From: JAPLST01 sp964397565
GTDB lineage: Bacteria > Auribacterota > UBA3054 > JAPLST01
Assembly: GCA_964397565.1 (NCBI GenBank)
Contig: CAYNJC010000003.1
Span: forward strand, 1 to 64,000
Length of the DNA stretch: 64,000 nucleotides
Reading direction: 5' to 3'
Shown here: one piece after another, positions 24,983-32,638 of the stretch
Position numbering within the stretch: position 1 is the first letter of the stretch
Layout: every line of letters starts with the position of its first letter
The notes under the pieces: model-generated
Told to the model about the DNA's origin: nothing
The model's input: the letters and a program-made list of their open reading frames with translations, nothing else
Database searches by the model: none
Translations under genes and position numbers: made by a program

Positions 24983-25046
24983 AGTTGCACTGTGGTTGGC
25001 CAAACCCACTTGGCTGATAATAAGTGAGAAAAGTCAGTTGATCGGA

Positions 25047-27518
25047 ATGTTGATTGCGCATTACAAAAACTTTAGGTTACTGCGGTACTGCGGTATTGTT
25101 GCTGCTCTCTTACTAGTGTTGCCGTGCCGCGCCGCTTCAACCTCAGAAACAAACTCTGTCAGCGCGACCGCCCCCACCGCTTCTCCACCGCATACTGAAT
25201 ACCGTATACCGAATACAGAGCCTTCGCTCCTCCCCCAGCCCGTTCCCCTGTCATCCGTGCAGTCGCTGCTCGATCTTGCGCGCCACTCGGCCTGCCGCGA
25301 CGCCGCGCGTGCGATTGAGGGCGGTAGCATCAGCGCCGCCCTGGCTGCGCTCGACGCGCTGACTGCGGGCGCATTTTACTGGCGCGGCATGGTGACCAAC
25401 GGCTATCAGCAGGGCTTTTTCGTTCATGCGCTGCGTGGCTACTGCCTTGAGAGAATGGGCGACATTGTCAAAGCCTATCGCAGCTATCAGAACAGTCGCG
25501 CATATTTCGATGACGCAGCCGTGGCGGTGCAGTGCCCGGAGCCGCGCTTGGAAGTGTTTCTCGGCCTCGGGCGCACATGCCTTGTGGCTGGACGCTACAC
25601 CGACGCATTCAACTGGCTCGATCTGGTGCGGCTGGAAGCGTCGGCCGAACCGCGCATTGCGGCGGCGGCCGACCGCGCACTGATCTGCCGCGCCGTCGAG
25701 ATCGGCGACTATCACGATGCGATCACGAACTACTGGGATTTGCAGCATCTGTTACTTGAAACTGGAAACTTGAAACTGGCGGCAGACGCTGCATCAACAT
25801 CCAACATTCAACATTCAACACTGAGCATTGAAGGTGAAGAGGCGGATCAAGAATCCATATTCGTTCGCCCCGAACGAATTTTATCCAGGGAAGAACACAA
25901 GGAGCTCGCTCAACTCTACTTCTGGACGCATCAAGACCGCCCCGGCTTTAAAACCGTGCTCGATGGCATCACCCTTCTCGGCATTGACAATGATCTAGGC
26001 GTAAGAGACCCCATGGTCGACTGCTTCCTGAACAACATCATGCGCGCGGACGACACCGAGATTCACCGCTTTTACGACCTGCTTGGTTACGCCCTAAGCC
26101 ATGCGCGCGCAGAAAAGGGTGATGAAATATACATCGGATTTTTATGCAATGCGCGAACCGTGATGGCAGAAATGTGCCCTTTTCTTGCAGCGGAAGATGA
26201 TATTGAAATATTGCGCCATCGCATTGATACCGTAAGACAATTACTAAAGCGTACCATGATTGTATCCGCAGCCAAAAGACAAAGAGCAACTGCACAGAAT
26301 GCTGACCGCCTCGGCCGCAATGGCGTTTATGCGCATGTTTTCCGTATGCATGCCAGCAATACCTATTGTGAAGATACACTAATGCAGGCGGATTTGCGTG
26401 CGAAACAATATGCTTGGCGTCGAGCGCTAAATGTTTATAGCAATGCTATTGTTTGCTCAAAGGAAGAATCCTATGACGGTACAACAACGCGTCATGCTGC
26501 CGAGCTTGGCATTGCTTTATCATGTCTGGAAGTACAACCTCGTTGTTTTTCTAATTGCACTGCGACAATGTATGATGGCTCGACCCGTTCAGCACTGGCA
26601 TGTCTTAGGATTTGTATGCAACTTGGTGAAACGGTAATGCCATCCTACGCATCATGCGCGGATATGTGCCTTGATCAGTTGCCAAGCGCTAATGCAACAG
26701 TGCTCCAGCACTTGCGATACAAAGCCCAGCAAGAAAGGCAAGCCATGAATGTTGAGCGTGTAGTCACGCTTTGCGGAGAATACGAGCAACGCGCAGGTGC
26801 TGTGCCTGCGGATATGGCAGTAGAATGGTTCGCCATGCTATGCGCTCGCGGCTCAGTGTCTGATGCCTTTTCTGTTTTGTTACGCACACTTGTTAATACA
26901 GAGCTGCGTGACTACTCAGGTAGCGGCAAGTTAACCGAATTGTGTGACAATCAATGGAGTTGGGCGACCGACGATGATTTGGAGCAGTATGCTCGTGTTC
27001 GGGAACTCGTGGCTCTTCCTGAGTTGATTCAGTTCGCCTATATTATGCCAGTCACTGTTGCGGTGCGCTTGAATTTGATGAAGACATGGCGTGATACATT
27101 CTATGTGCGTGAAGTAAATATACGTCGCGCAATGAAAGCCGGTCAATATGTCCATGCTCTGACGTTGTTCACAAATACGCCTTTGGAGAAATGCCAAGCT
27201 GGCCAAATGTCCAGCTTCGCTATCATTAGTGCGGCTGTGGGTGACACAAATGCGGCATGCGCCGCTATGCTTGCCGCTATGAAAATGCGCGCAGCCGTTG
27301 CATATGGAGCCAGAGTGCCACTTGCACTGCCGTGTGCCGAGATGGAGTTTGTTGAAGAATTGATTGATAGCGTGGCAAACCACAATATTGTTTCCGACTA
27401 TTTCGCCGCCGCGACAAGTTACGTGGGGTCCACCAATCAACATTTGTTGCGCACGGGGAACAGACCACGCGCAGAAGTTCAGATAGACAGTTCATCCCTA
27501 TCAGGTGAATCACAATGA
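25047..27518 (+). CDS. Secreted repeat-rich protein of unknown function (TPR-like helical)
   Basis: 823 aa from ATG 25047, followed by a signal peptide (hydrophobic GIVAALLLVLPCRA). The N-terminal half looks like alpha-helical tetratricopeptide-type repeats (ALRGYCLERMGDIVKAYRSY, GLGRTCLVAGRYTDAFNWL). The rest is Cys/Met-rich and not recognised. Three short intergenic-type repeats lie in frame: GAATACCG units (25187-25226), GAAACTTG and AACATTCA units (25752-25833), and a REP-like hairpin (25859-25879). From about 25900 on the GC content is clearly lower. It overlaps the downstream lipoprotein gene by ATGA, so the pair probably act together in the envelope. Confidence 0.6.
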   Translation: MLIAHYKNFRLLRYCGIVAALLLVLPCRAASTSETNSVSATAPTASPPHTEYRIPNTEPSLLPQPVPLSSVQSLLDLARHSACRDAARAIEGGSISAALAALDALTAGAFYWRGMVTNGYQQGFFVHALRGYCLERMGDIVKAYRSYQNSRAYFDDAAVAVQCPEPRLEVFLGLGRTCLVAGRYTDAFNWLDLVRLEASAEPRIAAAADRALICRAVEIGDYHDAITNYWDLQHLLLETGNLKLAADAASTSNIQHSTLSIEGEEADQESIFVRPERILSREEHKELAQLYFWTHQDRPGFKTVLDGITLLGIDNDLGVRDPMVDCFLNNIMRADDTEIHRFYDLLGYALSHARAEKGDEIYIGFLCNARTVMAEMCPFLAAEDDIEILRHRIDTVRQLLKRTMIVSAAKRQRATAQNADRLGRNGVYAHVFRMHASNTYCEDTLMQADLRAKQYAWRRALNVYSNAIVCSKEESYDGTTTRHAAELGIALSCLEVQPRCFSNCTATMYDGSTRSALACLRICMQLGETVMPSYASCADMCLDQLPSANATVLQHLRYKAQQERQAMNVERVVTLCGEYEQRAGAVPADMAVEWFAMLCARGSVSDAFSVLLRTLVNTELRDYSGSGKLTELCDNQWSWATDDDLEQYARVRELVALPELIQFAYIMPVTVAVRLNLMKTWRDTFYVREVNIRRAMKAGQYVHALTLFTNTPLEKCQAGQMSSFAIISAAVGDTNAACAAMLAAMKMRAAVAYGARVPLALPCAEMEFVEELIDSVANHNIVSDYFAAATSYVGSTNQHLLRTGNRPRAEVQIDSSSLSGESQ
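25187..25226 (+). repeat. In-frame short-period repeat (GAATACCG units)
   Basis: Units tgaataccg, tataccg and gaatacag encode HTEYRIPNTEPS just after the signal peptide. This kind of array is usually intergenic. Confidence 0.55.
25752..25833 (+). repeat. In-frame short-period repeats (GAAACTTG / AACATTCA units)
   Basis: GAAACTGGAAACTTGAAACT followed by CAACATTCAACATTCAACACT, two different short units about 35 bp apart, read through in frame as LETGNLKL and SNIQHSTLSIEG. Confidence 0.6.
25859..25879. repeat. REP-like hairpin, copy 4 (inside a CDS)
   Basis: Perfect 9-bp stem ATTCGTTCG-ccc-CGAACGAAT, encoding IFVRPERIL in the 823-aa protein. Confidence 0.65.
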
Positions 27519-28504
27519 TCGTTGAAACAACTACGAAGTGTTATGCGATACGGTATCGTTGGTTCAGAATGGCGGCACTTGCTTGTGTCGCTTGCGCCCT
27601 GTGCTCGTGTGATGCGCATAAGCCATTGAAGGGCAGAGAAGATCAAATCTCTGCACCGGCACAGAGCAATTTGACAAATCGTGTGGCCACAAAGCTCACC
27701 AGCATGTCTCAAAAGGAAGGCGAGACAATAACTGGCGCAGTGGTGTGCATAGACGAAGTGGAACGCCGCGAGGGAAATTTGCAGGCTGCATTGCAGGCGG
27801 TACACCAGCAACAATCAAACAACACAAAAAGTGTGTTGGGCGTTCTTGCTCGCAGAACATCGCTGCTGGAATGGACCGATGCGGATTGGCAATCATTGAT
27901 TGAAGTACTCGCCAACGCGAACAGTGAAGAGAAAGCTGCATTTTTAGAATACATGTGCGCATTGTTCCCGAAGTTGGGAGCCCTGCCTCGAGCAAAGGTT
28001 CTTCCTGTTATTAGTAATCTTGTGGTACTTGGCCATGTTTCCACGGATGCATTGTTTGGAAACCGCGTTCTGCAAGAAGCAGCTGATCTCTACAATGCTT
28101 GCGACTGGTGGCCTGAAGCACGTGGCATATATCTTGAGACAATCTGTGCGATGGGAAATGGACATGCATTTGAGAGATGGCGATACCTTTATTTCCAGAG
28201 TAGCGTCTTGGATACATATGCAGCTGAAAACAACTATGAAATGGCCGAGCAGTATTATCAAAAGGCATTGCAGTCACTGCCTGATCTAACGCCAGACGAG
28301 AAGTGCGATCTCACTCATGCCGCCACACGTATGTACTTCACGGAGCACACTTCACCGGTATTACGCATAAAAGCGCTTGAGCGGTACGAAGCTATGGTCA
28401 ACGATCCCACCATATCTCCGAAACAACGGAAGAACATTGAGGAGGAGTACAGATTGGTCAAGGAGGCGCTGGCACGCCAGAGCACTGAGAGTGTAGGACA
28501 ATGA
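27515..28504 (+). CDS. Predicted lipoprotein of unknown function
   Basis: 329 aa. A lipobox-like ALCSC (Cys near 32) follows a hydrophobic stretch, so it is probably a lipid-anchored envelope protein. The remainder is helical, with TPR-like segments (YEMAEQYYQKALQSLPDLT and RIKALERYEAMVND). No family recognised. ATG overlaps the preceding stop (ATGA), so it is coupled to the 823-aa secreted protein. GC content is below that of the surrounding genes. Confidence 0.6.
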   Translation: MIVETTTKCYAIRYRWFRMAALACVACALCSCDAHKPLKGREDQISAPAQSNLTNRVATKLTSMSQKEGETITGAVVCIDEVERREGNLQAALQAVHQQQSNNTKSVLGVLARRTSLLEWTDADWQSLIEVLANANSEEKAAFLEYMCALFPKLGALPRAKVLPVISNLVVLGHVSTDALFGNRVLQEAADLYNACDWWPEARGIYLETICAMGNGHAFERWRYLYFQSSVLDTYAAENNYEMAEQYYQKALQSLPDLTPDEKCDLTHAATRMYFTEHTSPVLRIKALERYEAMVNDPTISPKQRKNIEEEYRLVKEALARQSTESVGQ

Positions 28505-28624
28505 AGAATAGCTCCCAACAACGGAGGTGCAGTATGTGAGGGGCAGAGGAGGGTCAGAAATTGACTAATGACGTTGCCGTACGAACAGATTAAGGAATGA
28601 TGGTGTAGGGCACGACCATTATGC

Positions 28625-29065
28625 ATGCTAGACGCGGGCGCGTGGTACCACGTGGTGAACCGCGGTAGTAACCGGCAGCGGATTCTTGTGGACGCGCGTG
28701 ACTATGAACACTTTCTGGTGAAGACATGGGCGGCGACAGAGACGCCACTGAAGGAACGGCGCCGGTATCTGCGGCAGTACCGGTGGAGCAGCTATCCGGC
28801 CTATCTTGTTGTGAGCGGAGGACTCGCGGCGCTGGTGTGCGACGCAATCAAGGCAAACTTCAGCGGGAAAGGCAACTGGCGGCGTGCATACGCGCGGTTT
28901 GTAGAAGAAGGGCTTCTGGACAACGTGGAGAATCCGTTTGAACAAGTGCGTGGACAGGCGGTGCTGGGCGCCGTGACGTTGATGGCGAAGAGCCGGCGCA
29001 CACTTTGGGAATATGGCGTGAAAGACACGGTGGCGCAAGGCAGCGCACGGCGCGTGCAATCATGA
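28625..29065 (+). pseudogene. REP-associated tyrosine transposase (RAYT), internally deleted
   Basis: The 146-codon frame begins like RAYT/Y1-transposase proteins (YHVVNRGSNRQRI, DYEHFL). It then jumps at about residue 37 to the C-terminal part (RRRYLRQYRWSSYPAYL, then AFVEEGLLDN-type sequence). The central region that normally carries the HUH histidines and catalytic Tyr is missing, so the protein cannot be active. RAYTs are single-domain transposases linked to REP hairpins, and REP-like hairpins occur at 2074, 12243, 16803 and 25859. The relic may be what remains of the enzyme that spread them, but this is inference. Confidence 0.8.
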
Positions 29066-29122
29066 TGTGATGCAGACCACCACTGCGTTTGGCACAGGCG
29101 TCATGTCGTCTCATTTATAAAT

Positions 29123-29139
29123 TGTCGCGCCACGCGACA
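29123..29139. promoter_or_regulatory. Inverted repeat upstream of the rubrerythrin promoter
   Basis: TGTCGCG-cca-CGCGACA, ending 8 bp before the -35. Possible operator or end-of-unit hairpin. Confidence 0.45.
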
Positions 29140-29147
29140 GTTTACTT

Positions 29148-29176
29148 TTGACAATGGTGCCTGTTCCTGCTATACT
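29148..29176 (+). promoter_or_regulatory. Rubrerythrin promoter
   Basis: TTGACA, 17-bp spacer, TATACT: a strong sigma70-type promoter about 60 bp upstream of the ATG. Confidence 0.8.
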
Positions 29177-29236
29177 TTGCGCAGCAAAGAATCGAGTTTG
29201 AATACACTGCCTTTCACCCAGCACTAGGAGTATGCC

Positions 29237-29743
29237 ATGCATGCAATGACCAAGAAAGCCCTTGACGAAGCATTTGCCGGCGAATCCATGGCCCACATGA
29301 AATATCTGGCCTTCAGCGAAATTGCCGCCAAAGAGGGCAAGCCGCAGTTGGCACGCCTGTTCAAGGCGATCGCCTATGCCGAGCAAGTCCACGCCACCAA
29401 TCACGCCCGCCATCTTGGCTATATCAAGACCAGCACCGACAATCTGCAGGCCGGCATTGACGGCGAAACATTCGAGATCAGCGAGATGTATCCGGTTTAC
29501 AAGAACACGGCCGTGTTTCAGGGCGAGAAAGGCGCGGAAACATCCACCCACTATGCGCTCGAAGCCGAGAAGATCCATGCCGTGATGTATGCCGACGCCA
29601 AGAAGGTGGTCGCGCAGGGCAAGGACATTCAGATCGGCGACGTATACATTTGCGGAGTGTGTGGCCACACCAGCATAGGCGTGCCGCCGGATACGTGTCC
29701 GATCTGCAAAGCTAAAAAAGAGAAGTTCGTGATCTTCAAATAA
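29237..29743 (+). CDS. rbr: Rubrerythrin
   Basis: 168 aa, short rubrerythrin type. The N-terminal ferritin-like diiron domain has Glu residues in AFAGESMAHMKY and YAEQVHATNH, and a second pair in EAEKIHAVMY. The C-terminal rubredoxin-like iron site is CGVCGH...CPIC. It reduces H2O2 in the cytoplasm of anaerobes and microaerophiles. It has a strong own promoter and terminator, so it is a monocistronic stress gene. Confidence 0.93.
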   Translation: MHAMTKKALDEAFAGESMAHMKYLAFSEIAAKEGKPQLARLFKAIAYAEQVHATNHARHLGYIKTSTDNLQAGIDGETFEISEMYPVYKNTAVFQGEKGAETSTHYALEAEKIHAVMYADAKKVVAQGKDIQIGDVYICGVCGHTSIGVPPDTCPICKAKKEKFVIFK

Positions 29744-29753
29744 ACCCGTGAGG

Positions 29754-29781
29754 AAAAAGCCCGGCACCACCGGGCTTTTTT
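29754..29781 (+). terminator. Rho-independent terminator after rbr
   Basis: AAAAAGCCCGG-caccа-type loop-CCGGGC followed by TTTTTT, about 11 nt after the rbr stop. Confidence 0.88.
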
Positions 29782-29806
29782 ATCTGGTAGACCAGCAAGG
29801 AGCTTT

Positions 29807-31045
29807 ATGCGTCTGATGGCAATCATCATGATTTTTGTGGCGACCTCGGTGGCGTGGGTAATTCTGGCCTCGAGTGTCATGTGGCGCAGTGAGAATCTGG
29901 ACAGTTCATTGCGCCAGCGCGTCGAGCGCCTGTGGGGCACGGCGCAGCGGCAAGTCGCGCCGCGCGCGTATGCCAGCGAACTGCAACAGACCAAGACGAC
30001 CCGGGTTGATGACAAGGGCAAGCCCAGCACCACGCTGCAAGAGCACATCATCCAGCGACCCGTGCCGTTCTCCGCCAGTGACGTGGCCGTGGCGCTGAAA
30101 CTGGATTACCGGCGCAAAGGCTTGCTGTGGTATTCCACCTATCGGGTGCAATTTGACGGCACGTATCAACTGCAACCGGATGTGTGTGGCACCAATGCCG
30201 TCATGTTTGTCTTTACGTTTCCGGCGGATGGCGCCGTGTATGACGCCTTTGCCTTGTATGTCGGCACGACCCTGGTGGAAAACGTTGCGATTGCCAATGG
30301 CGCGATCGCGTGCCCGGTGGCGCTGAACACGCCCGCCGGCACGGCGGTGCGCGTCGTGTACGCCTCGCAGGGCATGACTGAATGGTGGTACGATTTCGGC
30401 GAGGGCGTCAAGCAAGTCCGCGATTTCAAGCTGACCATGCAGACCGATTTCGCCGCCGTGGATTTCCCCGAGAACAGCATTGCGCCCACCAGCAAAGCGC
30501 CCACCGCCGCCGGCTGGCTGCTGACTTGGCAGTACCAGAATCTGCTGACCGGCGTGCGCATCGGCATGCGCTTGCCGGAGCGGCTCAATCCCGGGCCGTG
30601 GGTCGGCCGCGTCACGCTGGCCGCGCCAGTGGCGCTGTTCTTTTTCCTGTTTCTCACGCTGATCTTCACCACTTTGCGCAAGATCCGCCTGCATCCGATG
30701 CACTATCTGTTTTTGAGCGCGTCGTTTTTTGTGTTTCATTTGCTGCTGGCCTATCTGGTGGATCATGTTTCGGTCCACACCGCGATGGCGATCAGCTCGG
30801 CGGTTTCGCTGTTCCTGGTGATTTCCTACATGCGGATTGTGGCGGGTGCGCGCTTTGCGCTGCTCGAGATCGGGCTGGCCCAGGTTGTGTATCTTGTGCT
30901 GTTTTCGTATTCGTTTTTCCTGCGTGGCTACACCGGCCTGGTCATCACGGTGATGGCCGTGGCAACTCTGGCGCTGGTCATGCAATTAACCGCTCGATTG
31001 GATTGGTATGCTGTATTTCGTGGCAACCCCGATCGGCAATCTTGA
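29807..31045 (+). CDS. CreD-like inner membrane protein
   Basis: 412 aa. A TM helix lies at 1-25, then a periplasmic domain of about 220 residues, then five to six TM helices from about 265 on. The C-terminal membrane region (HPMHYLFLSASFFVFHLLL and LALVMQLTARLDW) resembles CreD, the E. coli inner membrane protein linked to colicin E2 tolerance and the CreBC response, though the protein is shorter and the periplasmic part diverges. GGAG precedes the ATG. Its 3' end overlaps rsmI by 38 bp. Confidence 0.72.
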   Translation: MRLMAIIMIFVATSVAWVILASSVMWRSENLDSSLRQRVERLWGTAQRQVAPRAYASELQQTKTTRVDDKGKPSTTLQEHIIQRPVPFSASDVAVALKLDYRRKGLLWYSTYRVQFDGTYQLQPDVCGTNAVMFVFTFPADGAVYDAFALYVGTTLVENVAIANGAIACPVALNTPAGTAVRVVYASQGMTEWWYDFGEGVKQVRDFKLTMQTDFAAVDFPENSIAPTSKAPTAAGWLLTWQYQNLLTGVRIGMRLPERLNPGPWVGRVTLAAPVALFFFLFLTLIFTTLRKIRLHPMHYLFLSASFFVFHLLLAYLVDHVSVHTAMAISSAVSLFLVISYMRIVAGARFALLEIGLAQVVYLVLFSYSFFLRGYTGLVITVMAVATLALVMQLTARLDWYAVFRGNPDRQS

Positions 31046-31838
31046 GGACATCTCGGCGCGCGCCCTGCGGGTGCTGCGCGAGGTCAATGCCATTGGCGCC
31101 GAAGACACGCGCCATACGCTCAAGCTGCTGACCCATTTTGCAATTCGCACGCCGCTCTTCAGCTTTCATCAGCATAACGAGCGGCAGCGCACGGAAGAAA
31201 TCGTGCGGCGCCTGGGCGCGGGCGAACAACTGGCGATCGTGTCTGACGCGGGCATGCCGTTGATTTCCGATGCCGGCCAGATGCTGGCCGCGCGCCTGCA
31301 TGCCGAACAATTGCCCTACACCTGCATTCCCGGGCCGTCCGCGGTGGAAACCGCGTTGGTGCTGAGCGGCTTCGCCACAGACCACTATCAATTCCTCGGT
31401 TTTGTCCCACGCGAAAACAAACTGCGCGCCGCGCTGTTTGCGCAGCTCGCTGGCGCGGGCCAGACCAGTGTGCTATTCGAAAGTCCGCAGCGGGTATGCG
31501 CGTTTTTGCACGAGGCGGTCACGCACCTGCCGCAGCGCCAGTTCGCGGTCGTGCGGGAGATCAGCAAACTGCATGAAGAAGCGCGGCGCGGCACGCCGGC
31601 GGAATTGCTGGCGCAGTTCACGGCGCAAGAGCCGCGCGGCGAATGCGTGCTGGTGTGCATGGCCGCGCCGGTGACGGATGCGGCGAACGACGGTGCGCGC
31701 ATCGCCGACCCGGTGGCTGCCGTGCGCACAGTCGAGCGGCTCGGTAACGTCAGTCGCACCACCGCCGTGAAAATCGTCGCCGCGCTGACCGGCGTGGCGC
31801 GCAATCAATTGTACGCGGAGACCCTGCCCGATGACTGA
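31008..31838 (+). CDS. rsmI: 16S rRNA (cytidine1402-2'-O)-methyltransferase RsmI
   Basis: 276 aa. Tetrapyrrole methylase-fold enzyme that 2'-O-methylates C1402 of 16S rRNA using SAM. Typical motifs are LYFVATPIGNLEDIS, AEDTRHTLKLL, VSDAGMPLISDAG, PGPSAVETALVLSG and FESPQRV. The length is normal. The start lies inside the creD-like CDS, and the 3' end overlaps the next gene by 8 bp, so the three genes form one unit. Confidence 0.92.
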   Translation: MLYFVATPIGNLEDISARALRVLREVNAIGAEDTRHTLKLLTHFAIRTPLFSFHQHNERQRTEEIVRRLGAGEQLAIVSDAGMPLISDAGQMLAARLHAEQLPYTCIPGPSAVETALVLSGFATDHYQFLGFVPRENKLRAALFAQLAGAGQTSVLFESPQRVCAFLHEAVTHLPQRQFAVVREISKLHEEARRGTPAELLAQFTAQEPRGECVLVCMAAPVTDAANDGARIADPVAAVRTVERLGNVSRTTAVKIVAALTGVARNQLYAETLPDD

Positions 31839-32250
31839 AACTGGGATTGTGAAAAGTGTTGCGCAGGGCGTGGCCGTCGTGCAACTCAAACGCTCGCAAA
31901 GCTGCCGCACCTGCGGCATGTGCAGTTGTGGTGGCACACCGGATGAAATGGAATTGCGCGCGAGCGCGCCGGCGACGGTTCAGGTGGGGGATCAGGTGAC
32001 CGTCGAACTTGACGAGCGCATGCGCACGAATGCGCAACTATGGCTGCTGGCGGTGCCGCTGGCGTCCTTTCTGGCGGGGGCGCTGATCGCGCGCCTGGCA
32101 TTGCACACGCGCGAGCTGGTGGCGCTGGGCATCGGGATGGGCGCGCTGGCGGCCGCGTTTGGCGGCGCCTGGCTGGCGGACCGGCGTCTGGGCTGGAGCA
32201 AACAACCGGTCGCGCGCATCCGCGACACGCAGCCGGGCGAGCAGCAATAA
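31831..32250 (+). CDS. RseC/SoxR-reducing-system type protein
   Basis: 139 aa. The N-terminal Cys cluster CRTCGMCSC (Cys 25, 28, 31, 33) is typical of RseC/MucC proteins. A small beta domain follows, then two TM helices (about 70-90 and 95-115). In enterobacteria RseC takes part in Rsx-dependent SoxR reduction or sigma-E signalling. In anaerobes it often sits near rnf genes, which are not in this window. Last gene of the creD-rsmI-rseC run. Confidence 0.78.
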   Translation: MTETGIVKSVAQGVAVVQLKRSQSCRTCGMCSCGGTPDEMELRASAPATVQVGDQVTVELDERMRTNAQLWLLAVPLASFLAGALIARLALHTRELVALGIGMGALAAAFGGAWLADRRLGWSKQPVARIRDTQPGEQQ

Positions 32251-32279
32251 ATCTGGTTTCCTTGTTGTGCATTTCCAGC

Positions 32280-32378
32280 TCCCCACCGAGCTTGCCTCGG
32301 TGGAAGCAGAGGTTGAAAAAGAGAGCGGCGTGTTTTTACTAAATCTCATTCACCCACGACGCAAGGTCGTGGGGGTCT
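32280..32378 (+). repeat. Two-hairpin element, copy A
   Basis: CCCCACCGAGCTTGCCTCGG hairpin, linker with AAATCTCATTCACC, and CCACGACGCAAGGTCGTGG stem ending GGGGTCT. Plus orientation, the reverse of copies B and C. Confidence 0.75.
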
Positions 32379-32466
32379 ATGCATGCAAAGAATGTGGGAG
32401 CCGCCTCCGTGCGGCGAATGCAGCGGCTGCGGCAGAATCGCGACACGGAGGTTGCTCCCACTTTAC
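32379..32466 (+). repeat. Composite element, second module (copy A')
   Basis: Matches 24712-24797 in reverse: TGCATGCAAAGAATGTGGGAG, the central GCGGCTGCGGCAGAATCGC, and a long imperfect stem between CCGCCTCCGTG and CACGGAGG. Confidence 0.7.
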
Positions 32467-32638
32467 AGCAACAAGCCGGCAGACGCGGCAAGCAAGAAAA
32501 GTGGGAAAAGGGCCGGCACTCACGCGTTCGTCGTGTTTACCGGGGTTGTCTGTGCTGCGGCATTGGCAGCCGGATCTGGGAGCCATCTCAATTATGCGAC
32601 GTGAATTGTGCCGGGTGCCTTGAAACCATGCGCCGCAT
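32467..32638. other. Intergenic region between rseC-like and GH127 genes
   Basis: No gene seen. It contains the third GCCGGATCTGGG motif (32569-32580). Nothing else recognised. Confidence 0.4.
32569..32580 (+). promoter_or_regulatory. GCCGGATCTGGG motif, copy 3
   Basis: Exact 12-mer. Unlike the other copies, no downstream gene on the same strand is evident. Confidence 0.35.

Noticed and set aside
24954..25046. N-terminal extension of the 823-aa secreted protein starting at TTG 24954
   Set aside because: That start coincides with the -35 hexamer of a good promoter, and the extension breaks the signal peptide.
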